Shown here: positions 14,352 through 22,898 of the stretch, piece after piece
How positions within the stretch are numbered: position 1 is the stretch's first letter
How the letters are laid out: every line of letters starts with the position of its first letter
Assembly: GCA_023397675.1 (NCBI GenBank)
Contig: JAEWTV010000089.1
Coordinates: 1 to 46,972, forward strand
Source of the DNA: Bacillota bacterium
GTDB taxonomy: Bacteria > Bacillota > Clostridia > Acetivibrionales > JANLFN01
Direction: 5' to 3'
DNA length: 46,972 nucleotides
The notes under the pieces: model-generated
The model's database searches: none
What the model was told of the DNA's origin: nothing
Seen by the model: only the letters and a program-made list of their open reading frames with translations
Translations under genes and position numbers: made by a program

Positions 14352-15824
14352 ATGGAGCGATACAATAAATATGCACTCTTGATAATTGTGCTTATTATGT
14401 CATGGCTTGAAGCTGTCCCATATTACGGTGATGTGTACAATACTCTTATTGAACGGTCAGGGATTTCCCGGGATACCGCACAAACAGTTTTTATTTTCTT
14501 CTATTTTGGGGCTGTTACCTTATTTTCCTTTATCATTAAGGTACACAATATTAAAAGTTTAATGTATACCGGAACTGCATGCTGTCTTTTAATTGTGCTT
14601 GCAGGTTGGCTTTTCCCTGCATCGCAATCCTTCTATATATTGCATGTTATGCTTGGAATAGCTTCAGCGTCAATTTCGATTGTTTTCTGCTACATATTTA
14701 TATATAGTTTTGATTTTTCAACAAGAATAAAGGTAACCTCTGCTTTTGAGGCAATAACTGTCCTTTGCAGTCTGCTTGTTAATGTTATATTGATTAAGAT
14801 TAACGGCACCCTGGCTTTTGCCTCAACATGCCTTCTGCTTCTGGGCCTTCTGCTTCTTACACAGAGGTTTGATCCCGGAAATATGACTTTGCCTTCTTCT
14901 ATACAGGAAATGCGTGCACCTGTAAAGATTATTGCAGCAATAGGTTTTATTGTATTAATTCTATACAGTAACAGCGGATTGGAATACAACGTCCTGCAAA
15001 GCACTGTTGAAGAATTGAATAAGGCTATTCCATGGTTCAGCGGGTTTGTACTGCTGTTTCAAGCAGTTGTATACACTGTATTTTACTTTATTGGCAACAG
15101 AATAAACAGGTTTTGGCTTGTTTATGTTGCATTGATAATGATAGGAGTTGAAAATCTGCTTCGGATGATTGATACGAAAAATATTGTTGTTGGGGCATTT
15201 CTAAATTATGCGTCAGACTGTACAAGTAATTTATTTGTATTCAGCTTTATTGGCGATATATCATTAAAATATGGAAGGAACTTTAAGACGGCTGGCGTAA
15301 GCCTTATTGCCTGCGGGTTTGGAGCTGTATTTGGCGAGTTTCTGGGTAAATGGACGATTGGATTGATTGGTGACAGAGCAGTTCCATCGTTTGCGATATC
15401 AATGTTTTTAGTATTTATAAGCTTTCTCGTTATACCTTGGCTTGCAAAATATATTAATGATGAGATGCATACTATTGGGTTGAACAAACCAGAGAAAGCA
15501 TTGGAAGAAGGAGCTAACAGCGTAGATTTTGATAATGAAGGAGCATCCAAAGAGACCCTGGAGATTAATTATAAGGAATTGCTCCATCAAAAGCTTAGAA
15601 AGGCTTGTGCTTCTTTACCTGCGGGTAACGGTTTGACACCGAGAGAATTTGAAATAGCCTTAATTCTGCTTGAACGGTATGACAATGAGTCAATAGCTAA
15701 AATGCTTTATATTTCACCTAATACTTTAAAGGTACATATAAGACGTATATACCAAAAGTTCCAGGTGACAAAGCGCAAGGAATTTATTGAAGAAGTTGAA
15801 AACGCTCAAAGTTTGAAAGTCTAA
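14352..15824 (+). CDS. Membrane-embedded LuxR-family regulator
   Basis: 490 aa. Residues ~1-385 carry about twelve transmembrane segments arranged like an MFS transporter, and residues ~428-485 are a LuxR/GerE helix-turn-helix: LTPREFEIALILLERYDNES, IAKMLYISPNTLKVHIRRIY, QKF. The DNA-binding domain is tethered on the cytoplasmic side, so the membrane part probably senses a ligand and the protein acts as a one-component sensor-regulator. GTGAGG precedes ATG with about 10 nt. No obvious target operon adjoins it, though the lipoprotein at 15953 lies downstream on the same strand after a terminator. Confidence 0.85.
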   Translation: MERYNKYALLIIVLIMSWLEAVPYYGDVYNTLIERSGISRDTAQTVFIFFYFGAVTLFSFIIKVHNIKSLMYTGTACCLLIVLAGWLFPASQSFYILHVMLGIASASISIVFCYIFIYSFDFSTRIKVTSAFEAITVLCSLLVNVILIKINGTLAFASTCLLLLGLLLLTQRFDPGNMTLPSSIQEMRAPVKIIAAIGFIVLILYSNSGLEYNVLQSTVEELNKAIPWFSGFVLLFQAVVYTVFYFIGNRINRFWLVYVALIMIGVENLLRMIDTKNIVVGAFLNYASDCTSNLFVFSFIGDISLKYGRNFKTAGVSLIACGFGAVFGEFLGKWTIGLIGDRAVPSFAISMFLVFISFLVIPWLAKYINDEMHTIGLNKPEKALEEGANSVDFDNEGASKETLEINYKELLHQKLRKACASLPAGNGLTPREFEIALILLERYDNESIAKMLYISPNTLKVHIRRIYQKFQVTKRKEFIEEVENAQSLKV

Positions 15825-15834
15825 GCCTTGAAGA

Positions 15835-15900
15835 AAGAATCACCCTGAAAGCGTTATCCAAAAAATGGATAATAATACTTTTGGGGTGATTCTTTTTTTA
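15835..15900 (+). terminator. Terminator of the membrane LuxR gene
   Basis: AAAGAATCACCC pairs with GGGGTGATTCTTTTTTT, with a nested GTTATCCA/TGGATAA stem inside. A long T-run follows. Confidence 0.85.
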
Positions 15901-15952
15901 CTGCCTTTTGCTATATTTTCTACGAAGAAAATAATAACAAGGAGGTATTCAT

Positions 15953-16750
15953 GTGAAAAGAACATTAATATTTATGCTTGCAATCTTTATCATTTTTACA
16001 ATAACAGCATGTGGTAAAAGTGATAAAAAGGAGGTCTCGACAACTTCCGAGAGCACTAACTCAACTTCAACCCTGCAAAAAGGAGGAACTGATAAAAGTG
16101 ATTCCGGTGAAACAACATTAAAAAATTTTGAAGGTAATAACCCGGCTATGCTTTCAGGCAGCAGCAACTGCCAGCAAAAGCTAAGCGTAGAAAAGGGCGG
16201 GTATCTGTTTACTGTTAAAACAAAGGACCCGTTTAGTGGATTAAAGAAATTTGAAATTTCCTATGATGGAGCTGACAGGGGTTTTTCGGCTTATATACCG
16301 TTTGCTGCGGGTAAGGATGAAACAGGTTTATATGTATATCAAAAGATTGTGAAATTCAGTAAAAATGTTGAAAGTACTTTTAAAATAGAAGCCGACGGGT
16401 TTTATAGCATAGAAATTAATAAGCTTCCGCTTGCTTCGGGGAATAACAGCTTTCCGGCTTCTATAAAAGGCAATGGAGCCAGGGTATTCGGGCCATTTGA
16501 ATGCAGCGGACAAGTAAACATTAAATTAAAAACATCTGATGCAAAACAGGCTGGATTTACCGCTGAATTTATTAATGCCGATACGGGTGAACAAGATGAA
16601 ACTATTTTAATAAATGCAGAAATAAAGTCAGGTGGGACTCCAAATCAGTTTGATGTTACAAAAACTGTAAAGCCTTCAGCTGCCGGAAATTACTTTATTT
16701 ACATTAGTAGTAACGGTGGTTGTGAATGGGAAGCAGAAATAACAAAATAA
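15953..16750 (+). CDS. Lipoprotein with beta-rich ectodomain
   Basis: 265 aa. Lipobox ITAC with Cys21 after a hydrophobic signal; Ser/Thr/Lys linker to ~residue 60; the rest is a beta-rich domain with aromatic and Gly residues (SFPASIKGNGARVFGPFECS, GNYFIYISSNGGCEWEAEI), which looks like two beta-sandwich halves. Family not recognised. The start is GTG15953 with AAGGAGG 6 nt upstream; the overlapping ATG is followed at once by a stop. Terminator directly downstream, so monocistronic. Confidence 0.8.
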   Translation: MKRTLIFMLAIFIIFTITACGKSDKKEVSTTSESTNSTSTLQKGGTDKSDSGETTLKNFEGNNPAMLSGSSNCQQKLSVEKGGYLFTVKTKDPFSGLKKFEISYDGADRGFSAYIPFAAGKDETGLYVYQKIVKFSKNVESTFKIEADGFYSIEINKLPLASGNNSFPASIKGNGARVFGPFECSGQVNIKLKTSDAKQAGFTAEFINADTGEQDETILINAEIKSGGTPNQFDVTKTVKPSAAGNYFIYISSNGGCEWEAEITK

Positions 16751-16769
16751 GGCCGCCGTAGGGTTATAT

Positions 16770-16799
16770 AAACCGCTGTTTAATTACAGCGGTTTTTTT
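16770..16799 (+). terminator. Intrinsic terminator
   Basis: AAACCGCTGT / ACAGCGGTTT with a 6-nt loop and seven T, after the lipoprotein gene. Confidence 0.9.
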
Positions 16800-16881
16800 C
16801 ATGAGCATATTGCATTGCTATATATTGTAATGATATAATAGTGATATCAAAATGATATACACATATCGGAGGTGTTTTTTA

Positions 16882-17781
16882 ATGGAAGATGTAATTGTTG
16901 AAAGCGAGAAAAAGGTACTGCCTGGGCTTCTGATGCTCATAATAAATATTCTGCTGCTTTTAATTTCAGGTGTACTTTTTGTTATGGGAGTCATCGAAAC
17001 TGATGGTGGCACAACACTTGGAATTCCTGGAATTATTGCAGGATCAGTACTTTTTGTTGTTTGGTGTCTTATGTGCGGAGGATTTTTTGTTCTTCAGCCC
17101 AATGAAGGTGCTGCACTGATACTATTCGGAGCGTACAAGGGTACAGTAAGAAAATCAGGCTGGTTCTGGGCAAATCCATTCTATATGAAGAAAAAGATAT
17201 CACTGCGCACAAGAACATTAAATGGCGAAAAGCTTAAGGTTAATGATGAGATGGGTAACCCTATTGAAATTGCTGCAGTTGTAATGTGGAGGGTTGAAGA
17301 TACTGTAAAGGCTTTATTCCATGTTGATAACTATGCTGATTTTGTAAGGGTACAGAGCGAGTCTGCAATAAGGCATCTTGCCGGAATGTATCCGTATGAC
17401 ATAACTGAGGATAATCAGCAGATTTCACTCAGGGGAAGTGCAAATGAAGTTTCAGAAGCATTGAAGAATGAACTGCAGCAGACTCTTGAAAGAGCGGGGG
17501 TAATCATTGAAAATGCAAGGCTAAGCCATCTGGCTTATTCTCCTGAAATTGCTGCTGCGATGCTTCAGCGCCAGCAGGCATCTGCAATAATTGCAGCAAG
17601 GCAGAAAATTGTTGAGGGTGCGGTAGGCATGGTTCAAATGGCCCTGAACAAGCTTAATGAAAAGGATATTGTACAGCTTGATGAAGAACGCAAAGCAGCA
17701 ATGATAAGCAACCTCCTGGTTGTATTATGCGGTGAAAGAGCTGCACAGCCTATTGTCAATACAGGTACACTTTACTCATAG
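16882..17781 (+). CDS. SPFH/prohibitin-domain membrane protein
   Basis: 299 aa with two transmembrane segments (about residues 12-32 and 44-66) followed by an SPFH domain: FFVLQPNEGAALILFGAYKG, RTRTLNGEKLKVNDEMGNPI, AVVMWRVEDTVKALFHVDNY, and a helical AARQKIVEGAVGMVQMAL tail. SPFH proteins form membrane microdomain scaffolds that recruit proteases and signalling enzymes. GGAGGTG before ATG16882 fixes the start. The next gene, a ribbon-helix-helix protein, begins 14 nt after, and the two probably form one operon. Confidence 0.9.
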   Translation: MEDVIVESEKKVLPGLLMLIINILLLLISGVLFVMGVIETDGGTTLGIPGIIAGSVLFVVWCLMCGGFFVLQPNEGAALILFGAYKGTVRKSGWFWANPFYMKKKISLRTRTLNGEKLKVNDEMGNPIEIAAVVMWRVEDTVKALFHVDNYADFVRVQSESAIRHLAGMYPYDITEDNQQISLRGSANEVSEALKNELQQTLERAGVIIENARLSHLAYSPEIAAAMLQRQQASAIIAARQKIVEGAVGMVQMALNKLNEKDIVQLDEERKAAMISNLLVVLCGERAAQPIVNTGTLYS

Positions 17782-17795
17782 AAAGAGTGATAGAA

Positions 17796-17966
17796 ATGAC
17801 AGAAAAAAAGACTGTACTGCTCAGGCTGAGTCCACAAATTTATGAAGAGATAAACAGAATGGCAGAAAATGAATTCCGTTCTGTCAATGGACAGATTGAA
17901 TACCTGCTTAGTGAAGCTATAAAAAAGGGGAAGAAAACCAAAAATTCAATTGATGAAGAGATGTAA
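17796..17966 (+). CDS. 56-aa ribbon-helix-helix (Arc/MetJ-like) protein
   Basis: The N-terminal strand KTVLLRLSP, followed by helices QIYEEINRMAENEFRS and VNGQIEYLLSEAIKKG, is the Arc/CopG ribbon-helix-helix pattern; as a dimer the strand would enter the DNA major groove. It follows the SPFH gene by 14 nt with a weak ribosome site (GAGTGAT), so translational coupling is likely. In other Firmicutes SPFH genes of this type are also followed by such a short protein. Whether it represses the operon is unknown. A strong terminator follows at once. Confidence 0.82.
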   Translation: MTEKKTVLLRLSPQIYEEINRMAENEFRSVNGQIEYLLSEAIKKGKKTKNSIDEEM

Positions 17967-17997
17967 ATAGGGGGTGCTAACGCACCCCCTATTTTTT
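17965..17997 (+). terminator. Strong terminator of the SPFH operon
   Basis: ATAGGGGGTGC / GCACCCCCTAT with TAAC loop and T-run, abutting the stop codon. Confidence 0.92.
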
Positions 17998-18008
17998 CTC
18001 ACTTGAGA

Positions 18009-20831
18009 TTATAAGGATTTGAACTCAAATGTAATGCTGCTTCCTTTTACAGTAACGAGTATATATTTGGGTTTCTTGCTGCTTGCTGTCAGAGCTGTTG
18101 AAGAATCCAGCCCGGCAGTGGAAATATACTTGATACCTCTGTCCATGTAACTTGTCTCAGTGCCGCCCTTATAAAATACAGTTACATTTTTTCCTGAGGA
18201 TTGTTTGAAGTCAGACAATGTAGTCTGGAATAGCTTTGCCTCCAGGCTGTCATCAAAGTTTGACGGAGCACTTTCCATAAATATGAATACGTTATTCCCG
18301 GCAGCAGAGCTTAACTGGTCCTTAAGCCAGTTCCATTGTGAACCGCTTGATGCCCTGAGCCCGTCTTTGCTCATATCAAGCTGTATAAACCTGCTTCCTT
18401 TGTAATCAAACGATTTATAACCAGTATTAGTGACTATAAGAGGCTTTTTAATCTGGGAAGCAAAATCATGCTTGTTGCTTCCTACAACCGCAGCTACATC
18501 AAGATATTTGTTGATTGTTCCTGTAAAGCCTGTAAGCAGGGTTTTCTCGTATGCATTCTTTGGGTCCCGTGTTTGACCGAAAACAGAGAACCTGAAGGAA
18601 TCTGGCGCACCCTGGAATGATGTTGCCTTGTTTGCATCATCAGATGGTACAGTATCCTGCGGTAGTGCAGGAATTGAAGGAGTTGTAGTCAAAGCAACGC
18701 TCAAATCATCAAAGTACACACTTCCAACGCTTGAAACGGGTGAAGGCTGTGCAATATAGATTCTTGTCAGCTTTGAAGGACCTGTTATGTCTCCAACATA
18801 AGCTTCTACGTATTTCCAGCCTGTCCAGTCAATATCAGTCGAAACCTGTACCAAGTGCTTGACACCCTTTTTATCCACAACTTCCATTTTTAATTGATTA
18901 GGTGATGGTTCGGCACTGTATACCCATAGGCCTACCGCCGACACGTTTGAATCCAGTGTTAACCCGCCATTGTTAAGTACCATATATGCTGCTCTGGTGC
19001 CATCAAGACTGGAAAAATCATATGTAAGCTTTCCAGAGTTATTTCCTGAATGTTTCTGCTCACTGCTTAACTGATAGCTCCCTGGTAACCCTGTAGGGCT
19101 CGCAAGGAAGGTACCATTAAGACTTTCAAATTTATCCTTCAAGACATAGTTTGTGGATGTAACTGATACTCCACAGTATGCATGAACATTTCCAATATAT
19201 GCATCAAGGTATCCTGATCCGCCCTTTTCAGCAGTAAGTGTTCCGTTGTTTACAGTGCCTAAGTTTCCTTTTACTGCCCACTTTACATCTGCCGGATTAA
19301 TTGCAGCGGTATAACCATTTTTATTTCTTCCAGTAACGGATATGGTTTTGGAATCACCTATAGATATCTTAAGTGTCCTGCTTCCGAGAATCAGTTGGGC
19401 CGGTGCACTTAGTGAGTTTACTCCAATAGACTGTGAAATCCCGTTAATTGTGGCAGTCACGGTTCCTGTTCCAACAGATTTTGGGTAGAGCGTATTACCG
19501 CTGAAACTTCCCTGTATGCCTGAAACACTCCAATTTACCGAATTCTGGTCAATGTTTACTGGATTATAGTTTGTGTCATAACCCTTAATCGTAAACTTTC
19601 TTGAGGTATTTACAAATACATTGGTATCTTCTGTATTGATTATCAGTCCTGCAAGACTTGTGGAAGGTGCAGAAGAGAACACACCTACTGCAGTTGATAT
19701 ACCTCTTGCTCCTCCATCCGATGGGCTGTTCACGACTTTCAGACCGCTTTCTCCAAGCGGACGGTCAACCATAGTTGTAGAACCGCCACCGTCAAGGTTT
19801 ATAGCATTGTATGCACCCAAATCCAGCATTAGATATGCAAGCTCAGTCTGCGTCATTCCGATGCTTTTTGTTTGTCTTCCGTCAACAGTTGCCATTATAA
19901 GCTTTTTCCCGTCCATAGAACTTCCTATTGCCGTACGTGGCTGTCGACCAGAAATTACATTTGAAAATTGAGCTGGAACCTGGCCATCCTTAACAAGGGT
20001 AGCACCGCCGGTTATAGCCATCTTCATCTTCTTCCAGTCGGGACTCGTTTTAATGTCTAATGTTACCTGATCTCCGACACGGAAATTATCAACCAGAAAT
20101 TGTCCTGCGCCCGACTGTCTTGATATTACTACATAACCGCCCTCGGGAATTCCGGTGGCAGGCTGACCTTGTCTAACTTCAAGGACCTTTCCGTTTTGTA
20201 CTACCAACTCAACCATATCAGGCATATCTGGTGTTGCGCCTATAGAGTAAGGGTTCCATTTTCTGTCCAGTATAATCAGATCCTTGCAATTCATCTGGCT
20301 TAGTTTGTTGTACTGCATTACAACTTGAGACTGACCGTTTGGAGCAACAAGGTTTATATCTGTTTTCCAGTAGTCAAAAGTTGGCACATTAGAACTGTCA
20401 AGCGCAAATGTTGCCATGTTATCGTTGTATCTGTTATATTCATTTGCTGCAGTAACGATGGTGCCTGACTTTACAACAGGTCCATCAGCATATCCGCTGT
20501 TTCCGAGCCAGTTGAAAAAACCCCCGTTAATAGCTGCAACAGCGCCATTTTGCTGTGCAAGGGTTTTAACTGTTACAAGGTTTTTAAGTGAAACATCACT
20601 TGAGAGTGTATCAATATTTATGTACTGGTTGTTAAGGTCTATTTTCAATATGTTGATATTAATCCAACCATCCTCAGTGAATCTTACTATTGTACTGTGT
20701 GTGATTCCTGAGGCAATATTTTCGCTTGTTGAACTTTCATAAATTGTGCTTGCGTTTACCGAGTATGGCAGTATTGTCAATGTAAAGACAACCACCAGAA
20801 GCAAGGCAAGCAGTTTTCTCTTGTATTTCAT
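18009..20831 (-). CDS. Secreted multidomain phosphodiester glycosidase (NAGPA)
   Basis: 940 aa, exported (signal peptide 1-27, ending NAS). Residues ~80-390 are the NAGPA/phosphodiester glycosidase domain with AAINGGFFNWLGNSGYADGP, RQPRTAIGSSMDGKKLIMATVDGR (quoted in part) and NLDGGGSTTM; such domains release sugars from phosphodiester-linked or sugar-capped polymers. Two Ig-like repeats follow (~395-560), then a jelly-roll carbohydrate-binding-like module (~570-720; DLSVAL end), then a ~200-aa domain with features of a degenerate metallophosphoesterase. AGGAGG precedes ATG. Acts outside the cell, probably on wall polymers or exopolysaccharide. TtcA lies 15 bp upstream on the same strand. Confidence 0.88.
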   Translation of the reverse strand: MKYKRKLLALLLVVVFTLTILPYSVNASTIYESSTSENIASGITHSTIVRFTEDGWININILKIDLNNQYINIDTLSSDVSLKNLVTVKTLAQQNGAVAAINGGFFNWLGNSGYADGPVVKSGTIVTAANEYNRYNDNMATFALDSSNVPTFDYWKTDINLVAPNGQSQVVMQYNKLSQMNCKDLIILDRKWNPYSIGATPDMPDMVELVVQNGKVLEVRQGQPATGIPEGGYVVISRQSGAGQFLVDNFRVGDQVTLDIKTSPDWKKMKMAITGGATLVKDGQVPAQFSNVISGRQPRTAIGSSMDGKKLIMATVDGRQTKSIGMTQTELAYLMLDLGAYNAINLDGGGSTTMVDRPLGESGLKVVNSPSDGGARGISTAVGVFSSAPSTSLAGLIINTEDTNVFVNTSRKFTIKGYDTNYNPVNIDQNSVNWSVSGIQGSFSGNTLYPKSVGTGTVTATINGISQSIGVNSLSAPAQLILGSRTLKISIGDSKTISVTGRNKNGYTAAINPADVKWAVKGNLGTVNNGTLTAEKGGSGYLDAYIGNVHAYCGVSVTSTNYVLKDKFESLNGTFLASPTGLPGSYQLSSEQKHSGNNSGKLTYDFSSLDGTRAAYMVLNNGGLTLDSNVSAVGLWVYSAEPSPNQLKMEVVDKKGVKHLVQVSTDIDWTGWKYVEAYVGDITGPSKLTRIYIAQPSPVSSVGSVYFDDLSVALTTTPSIPALPQDTVPSDDANKATSFQGAPDSFRFSVFGQTRDPKNAYEKTLLTGFTGTINKYLDVAAVVGSNKHDFASQIKKPLIVTNTGYKSFDYKGSRFIQLDMSKDGLRASSGSQWNWLKDQLSSAAGNNVFIFMESAPSNFDDSLEAKLFQTTLSDFKQSSGKNVTVFYKGGTETSYMDRGIKYISTAGLDSSTALTASSKKPKYILVTVKGSSITFEFKSL

Positions 20832-20846
20832 ATAACCTCCTATTCT

Positions 20847-21593
20847 TCACCACTGATCGATTTTTGAGCGTTTAATAGCCCCGAAGATATTGCTTTTCAA
20901 ATCTCTTTTTTCCTTGCTCATATCCTTGATAAACTCTTTGATATCCTGCCTTTTTGTCAATCCGTTTATGGTACAGGGGCTAGGTACAGGTGTAATCCCT
21001 GAAGATTTGATAAATCCCCTTATATCCTTTTCTTCGGCATAAATAAGCGGACGGATAACATGAAGGTCTTTCCGGTCAAGATATGTAACAGGAGAGAAGG
21101 TATGAATACGCCCCTCATAAAACAGGCTTAGCAGGAAGGTTTCTATGACATCATCCTTGTGATGCGCAAGTGCAACACGGCTGCAGCCTAAGTCTTTGGC
21201 AACATTGTGAAGTGCACCGCGCCTCATGTTGGCGCATAATGAACATGGGTTTTCTTCATTGCGTGCTTCGAAGATAATTTTTCCTATAAGTGTTTCCTCT
21301 ATGGTATAGTTCACATTAAGCTGTTTGCAAAGTTCCTTAACCGGTGTAAGGTCGAATTCACCTATACCAAGTGTAAGAGTAATTGCTTCAAGCTCAAAAG
21401 GTATTGGATAAAACCGCCTTAATTGGCTTAAAGCTATAAGCAGGGTAAGGCTGTCCTTTCCGCCTGAAACACCTACGGCAATTTTATCACCGGGCTTAAT
21501 CATATCATAATCCTGCAGCGCTTTTCGTACCTGCCCGAGTATTTTCTTTATATGCTTCACCTCGATCGTTATGTTATTGGAAACTTCATACAT
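20847..21593 (-). CDS. ttcA: TtcA-type tRNA 2-thiocytidine synthetase
   Basis: 248 aa, N-type ATP pyrophosphatase that activates tRNA C32 for thiolation. The PP-loop SGGKDS is at 43-48; the Cys pair CSLC at 117-120 and Cys207 in PVPSPCT match the three ligands of the [4Fe-4S] cluster of TtcA. HHKDD at 144-148 is the usual second motif. TilS-like proteins lack these Cys, which supports the call; other TtcA/TtuA paralogues are possible. No good ribosome site precedes the ATG, but a 51-nt hairpin lies 35 nt upstream. The large glycosidase gene follows after 15 bp. Confidence 0.88.
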   Translation of the reverse strand: MYEVSNNITIEVKHIKKILGQVRKALQDYDMIKPGDKIAVGVSGGKDSLTLLIALSQLRRFYPIPFELEAITLTLGIGEFDLTPVKELCKQLNVNYTIEETLIGKIIFEARNEENPCSLCANMRRGALHNVAKDLGCSRVALAHHKDDVIETFLLSLFYEGRIHTFSPVTYLDRKDLHVIRPLIYAEEKDIRGFIKSSGITPVPSPCTINGLTKRQDIKEFIKDMSKEKRDLKSNIFGAIKRSKIDQW

Positions 21594-21964
21594 ATGGTTT
21601 ACATAAAGTTAATAAATGTATGAAATTATAGAGACTGCAAACCCTGAAACAGTTTATGTGTCAGGCCTTGGTCTCTATAGAACTTGAAAATATATTCAGC
21701 AAGAAAACTGAAGTGTTCTTCCATAATTTAATTATAGAGTACATGTATAGAGGTATCAAGTTACTATATTGTTACATTTTTTTTACAATGTGGTATTCAA
21801 AGGCGCCTAGTCATATTGGCTGAATTGACAGTATTTGATGCTTGTAAAAGCGTTGATTTCAGCTTATTATATTTAGGTGATTCAAAAATATTTTAAATTT
21901 CCATAAATATTATATTGAATTAATGAAAGATTTGTAGTACAATGATTATCGTCTCAAAAATAAT
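21594..21964. promoter_or_regulatory. Spacer with ttcA leader hairpin and tRNA-Pro promoter
   Basis: The minus-strand leader of ttcA folds as ATAGAGAC/GTCTCTAT (21628-21678) with an inner CCTGA/TCAGG stem. On the plus strand TTGAAT (21915-21920), a 17-bp spacer and TACAAT (21938-21943) form the tRNA-Pro promoter. Nothing else is seen. Confidence 0.55.
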
Positions 21965-22040
21965 CGGGGTGTAGCGCAGCTGGTAGCGTACGTGGTTTGG
22001 GACCATGGGGCCGGAGGTTCGAGCCCTCTCACCCCGACCA
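21965..22040 (+). tRNA. tRNA-Pro (TGG)
   Basis: Cloverleaf with acceptor CGGGGTG/CACCCCG, anticodon loop TTTGGGA (TGG), T-arm GGAGG/CCCTC, encoded CCA. It has its own promoter and terminator. Confidence 0.97.
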
Positions 22041-22048
22041 AAGAGACA

Positions 22049-22086
22049 AAACAAGGGTTTGCTTAACGCAGACCCTTGTTTTTTTA
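22049..22086 (+). terminator. Terminator of tRNA-Pro
   Basis: AACAAGGGTTTGC / GCAGACCCTTGTT hairpin plus T-run. The minus-strand GNAT gene ends 15 bp beyond. Confidence 0.9.
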
Positions 22087-22100
22087 ATACATTTTTTATG

Positions 22101-22868
22101 TTAGTCGCTTACTACTGCACCTGAACTACTTTTTACACGGTACCAGTATGTATAAAGCATTTTAAAGCCTAATTTTTCGTACATTTTAATTGCAATATCA
22201 TTTGTTTCAGCAACTTGGAGATATGCTGAATGTGCTCCTTTTTTATATCCCTCTTGAATGATTTTCCCGCAGATCATGGTGCCTAAACCCTGCTTCCTGA
22301 ATTGTTCATGTACGCGAATATCAAACAGGCCGACATAACCATGCTCCAAAACACCAAGTCCACAGGCAGCCATTTTATTATCCTGATAAAAAGATGCACA
22401 GAAAACCGGATTCGCTATACTTTTTATTAATGTTTTTACTGTGGACTTCACAGGTTCTCTTTCTGTACCATTAATAATAACAAAGTCATCAAGCCACTTC
22501 TCGTTTGCAGAATAGTCAATAGCTACTCTATCTAGCTCATAATTTGGCATATTTGTTAAAGATGCTTCCATTATATGAGCCTTTTTTTTAACTACATACT
22601 GCCTGCGTTCCAATAAAGTATCCAATCCTGCTTCAAAACACCCTGTCATTTTGAAAATACAGGGTAAACCTTTTTGAAAGAATTTATTTTCACACACATT
22701 AATCTTCTCATTTAAATCAATGGCAGAACTATATAAGGGGATTACCGAATTCCCGCGATAGGTATAACCATTGGAATATCTCAGTATCCATCCGTCATAT
22801 AATTCTGTTAGTATAGCAGGAAAAGCGTTTGCCGATATTTCTTCAATTCTTAAAACTTTGTTTAGCAT
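22101..22868 (-). CDS. Two-domain GNAT acetyltransferase
   Basis: 255 aa. The C-terminal half has the acetyl-CoA motif VHEQFRKQGLGTMICGKII followed by YLQVAETNDIAIKMYEKLGF, a textbook GNAT ending. The N-terminal half (DGWILRYSNGYTYRGNSVIP) is a degenerate GNAT-like domain seen in a subfamily with two tandem folds. Substrate unknown. It precedes no operon partner on the right; the EamA transporter lies 30 bp upstream on the same strand and may be co-transcribed. Confidence 0.85.
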   Translation of the reverse strand: MLNKVLRIEEISANAFPAILTELYDGWILRYSNGYTYRGNSVIPLYSSAIDLNEKINVCENKFFQKGLPCIFKMTGCFEAGLDTLLERRQYVVKKKAHIMEASLTNMPNYELDRVAIDYSANEKWLDDFVIINGTEREPVKSTVKTLIKSIANPVFCASFYQDNKMAACGLGVLEHGYVGLFDIRVHEQFRKQGLGTMICGKIIQEGYKKGAHSAYLQVAETNDIAIKMYEKLGFKMLYTYWYRVKSSSGAVVSD

Positions 22869-22898
22869 AATGCTTATTTACCTCTTTTTTAAAATCTA

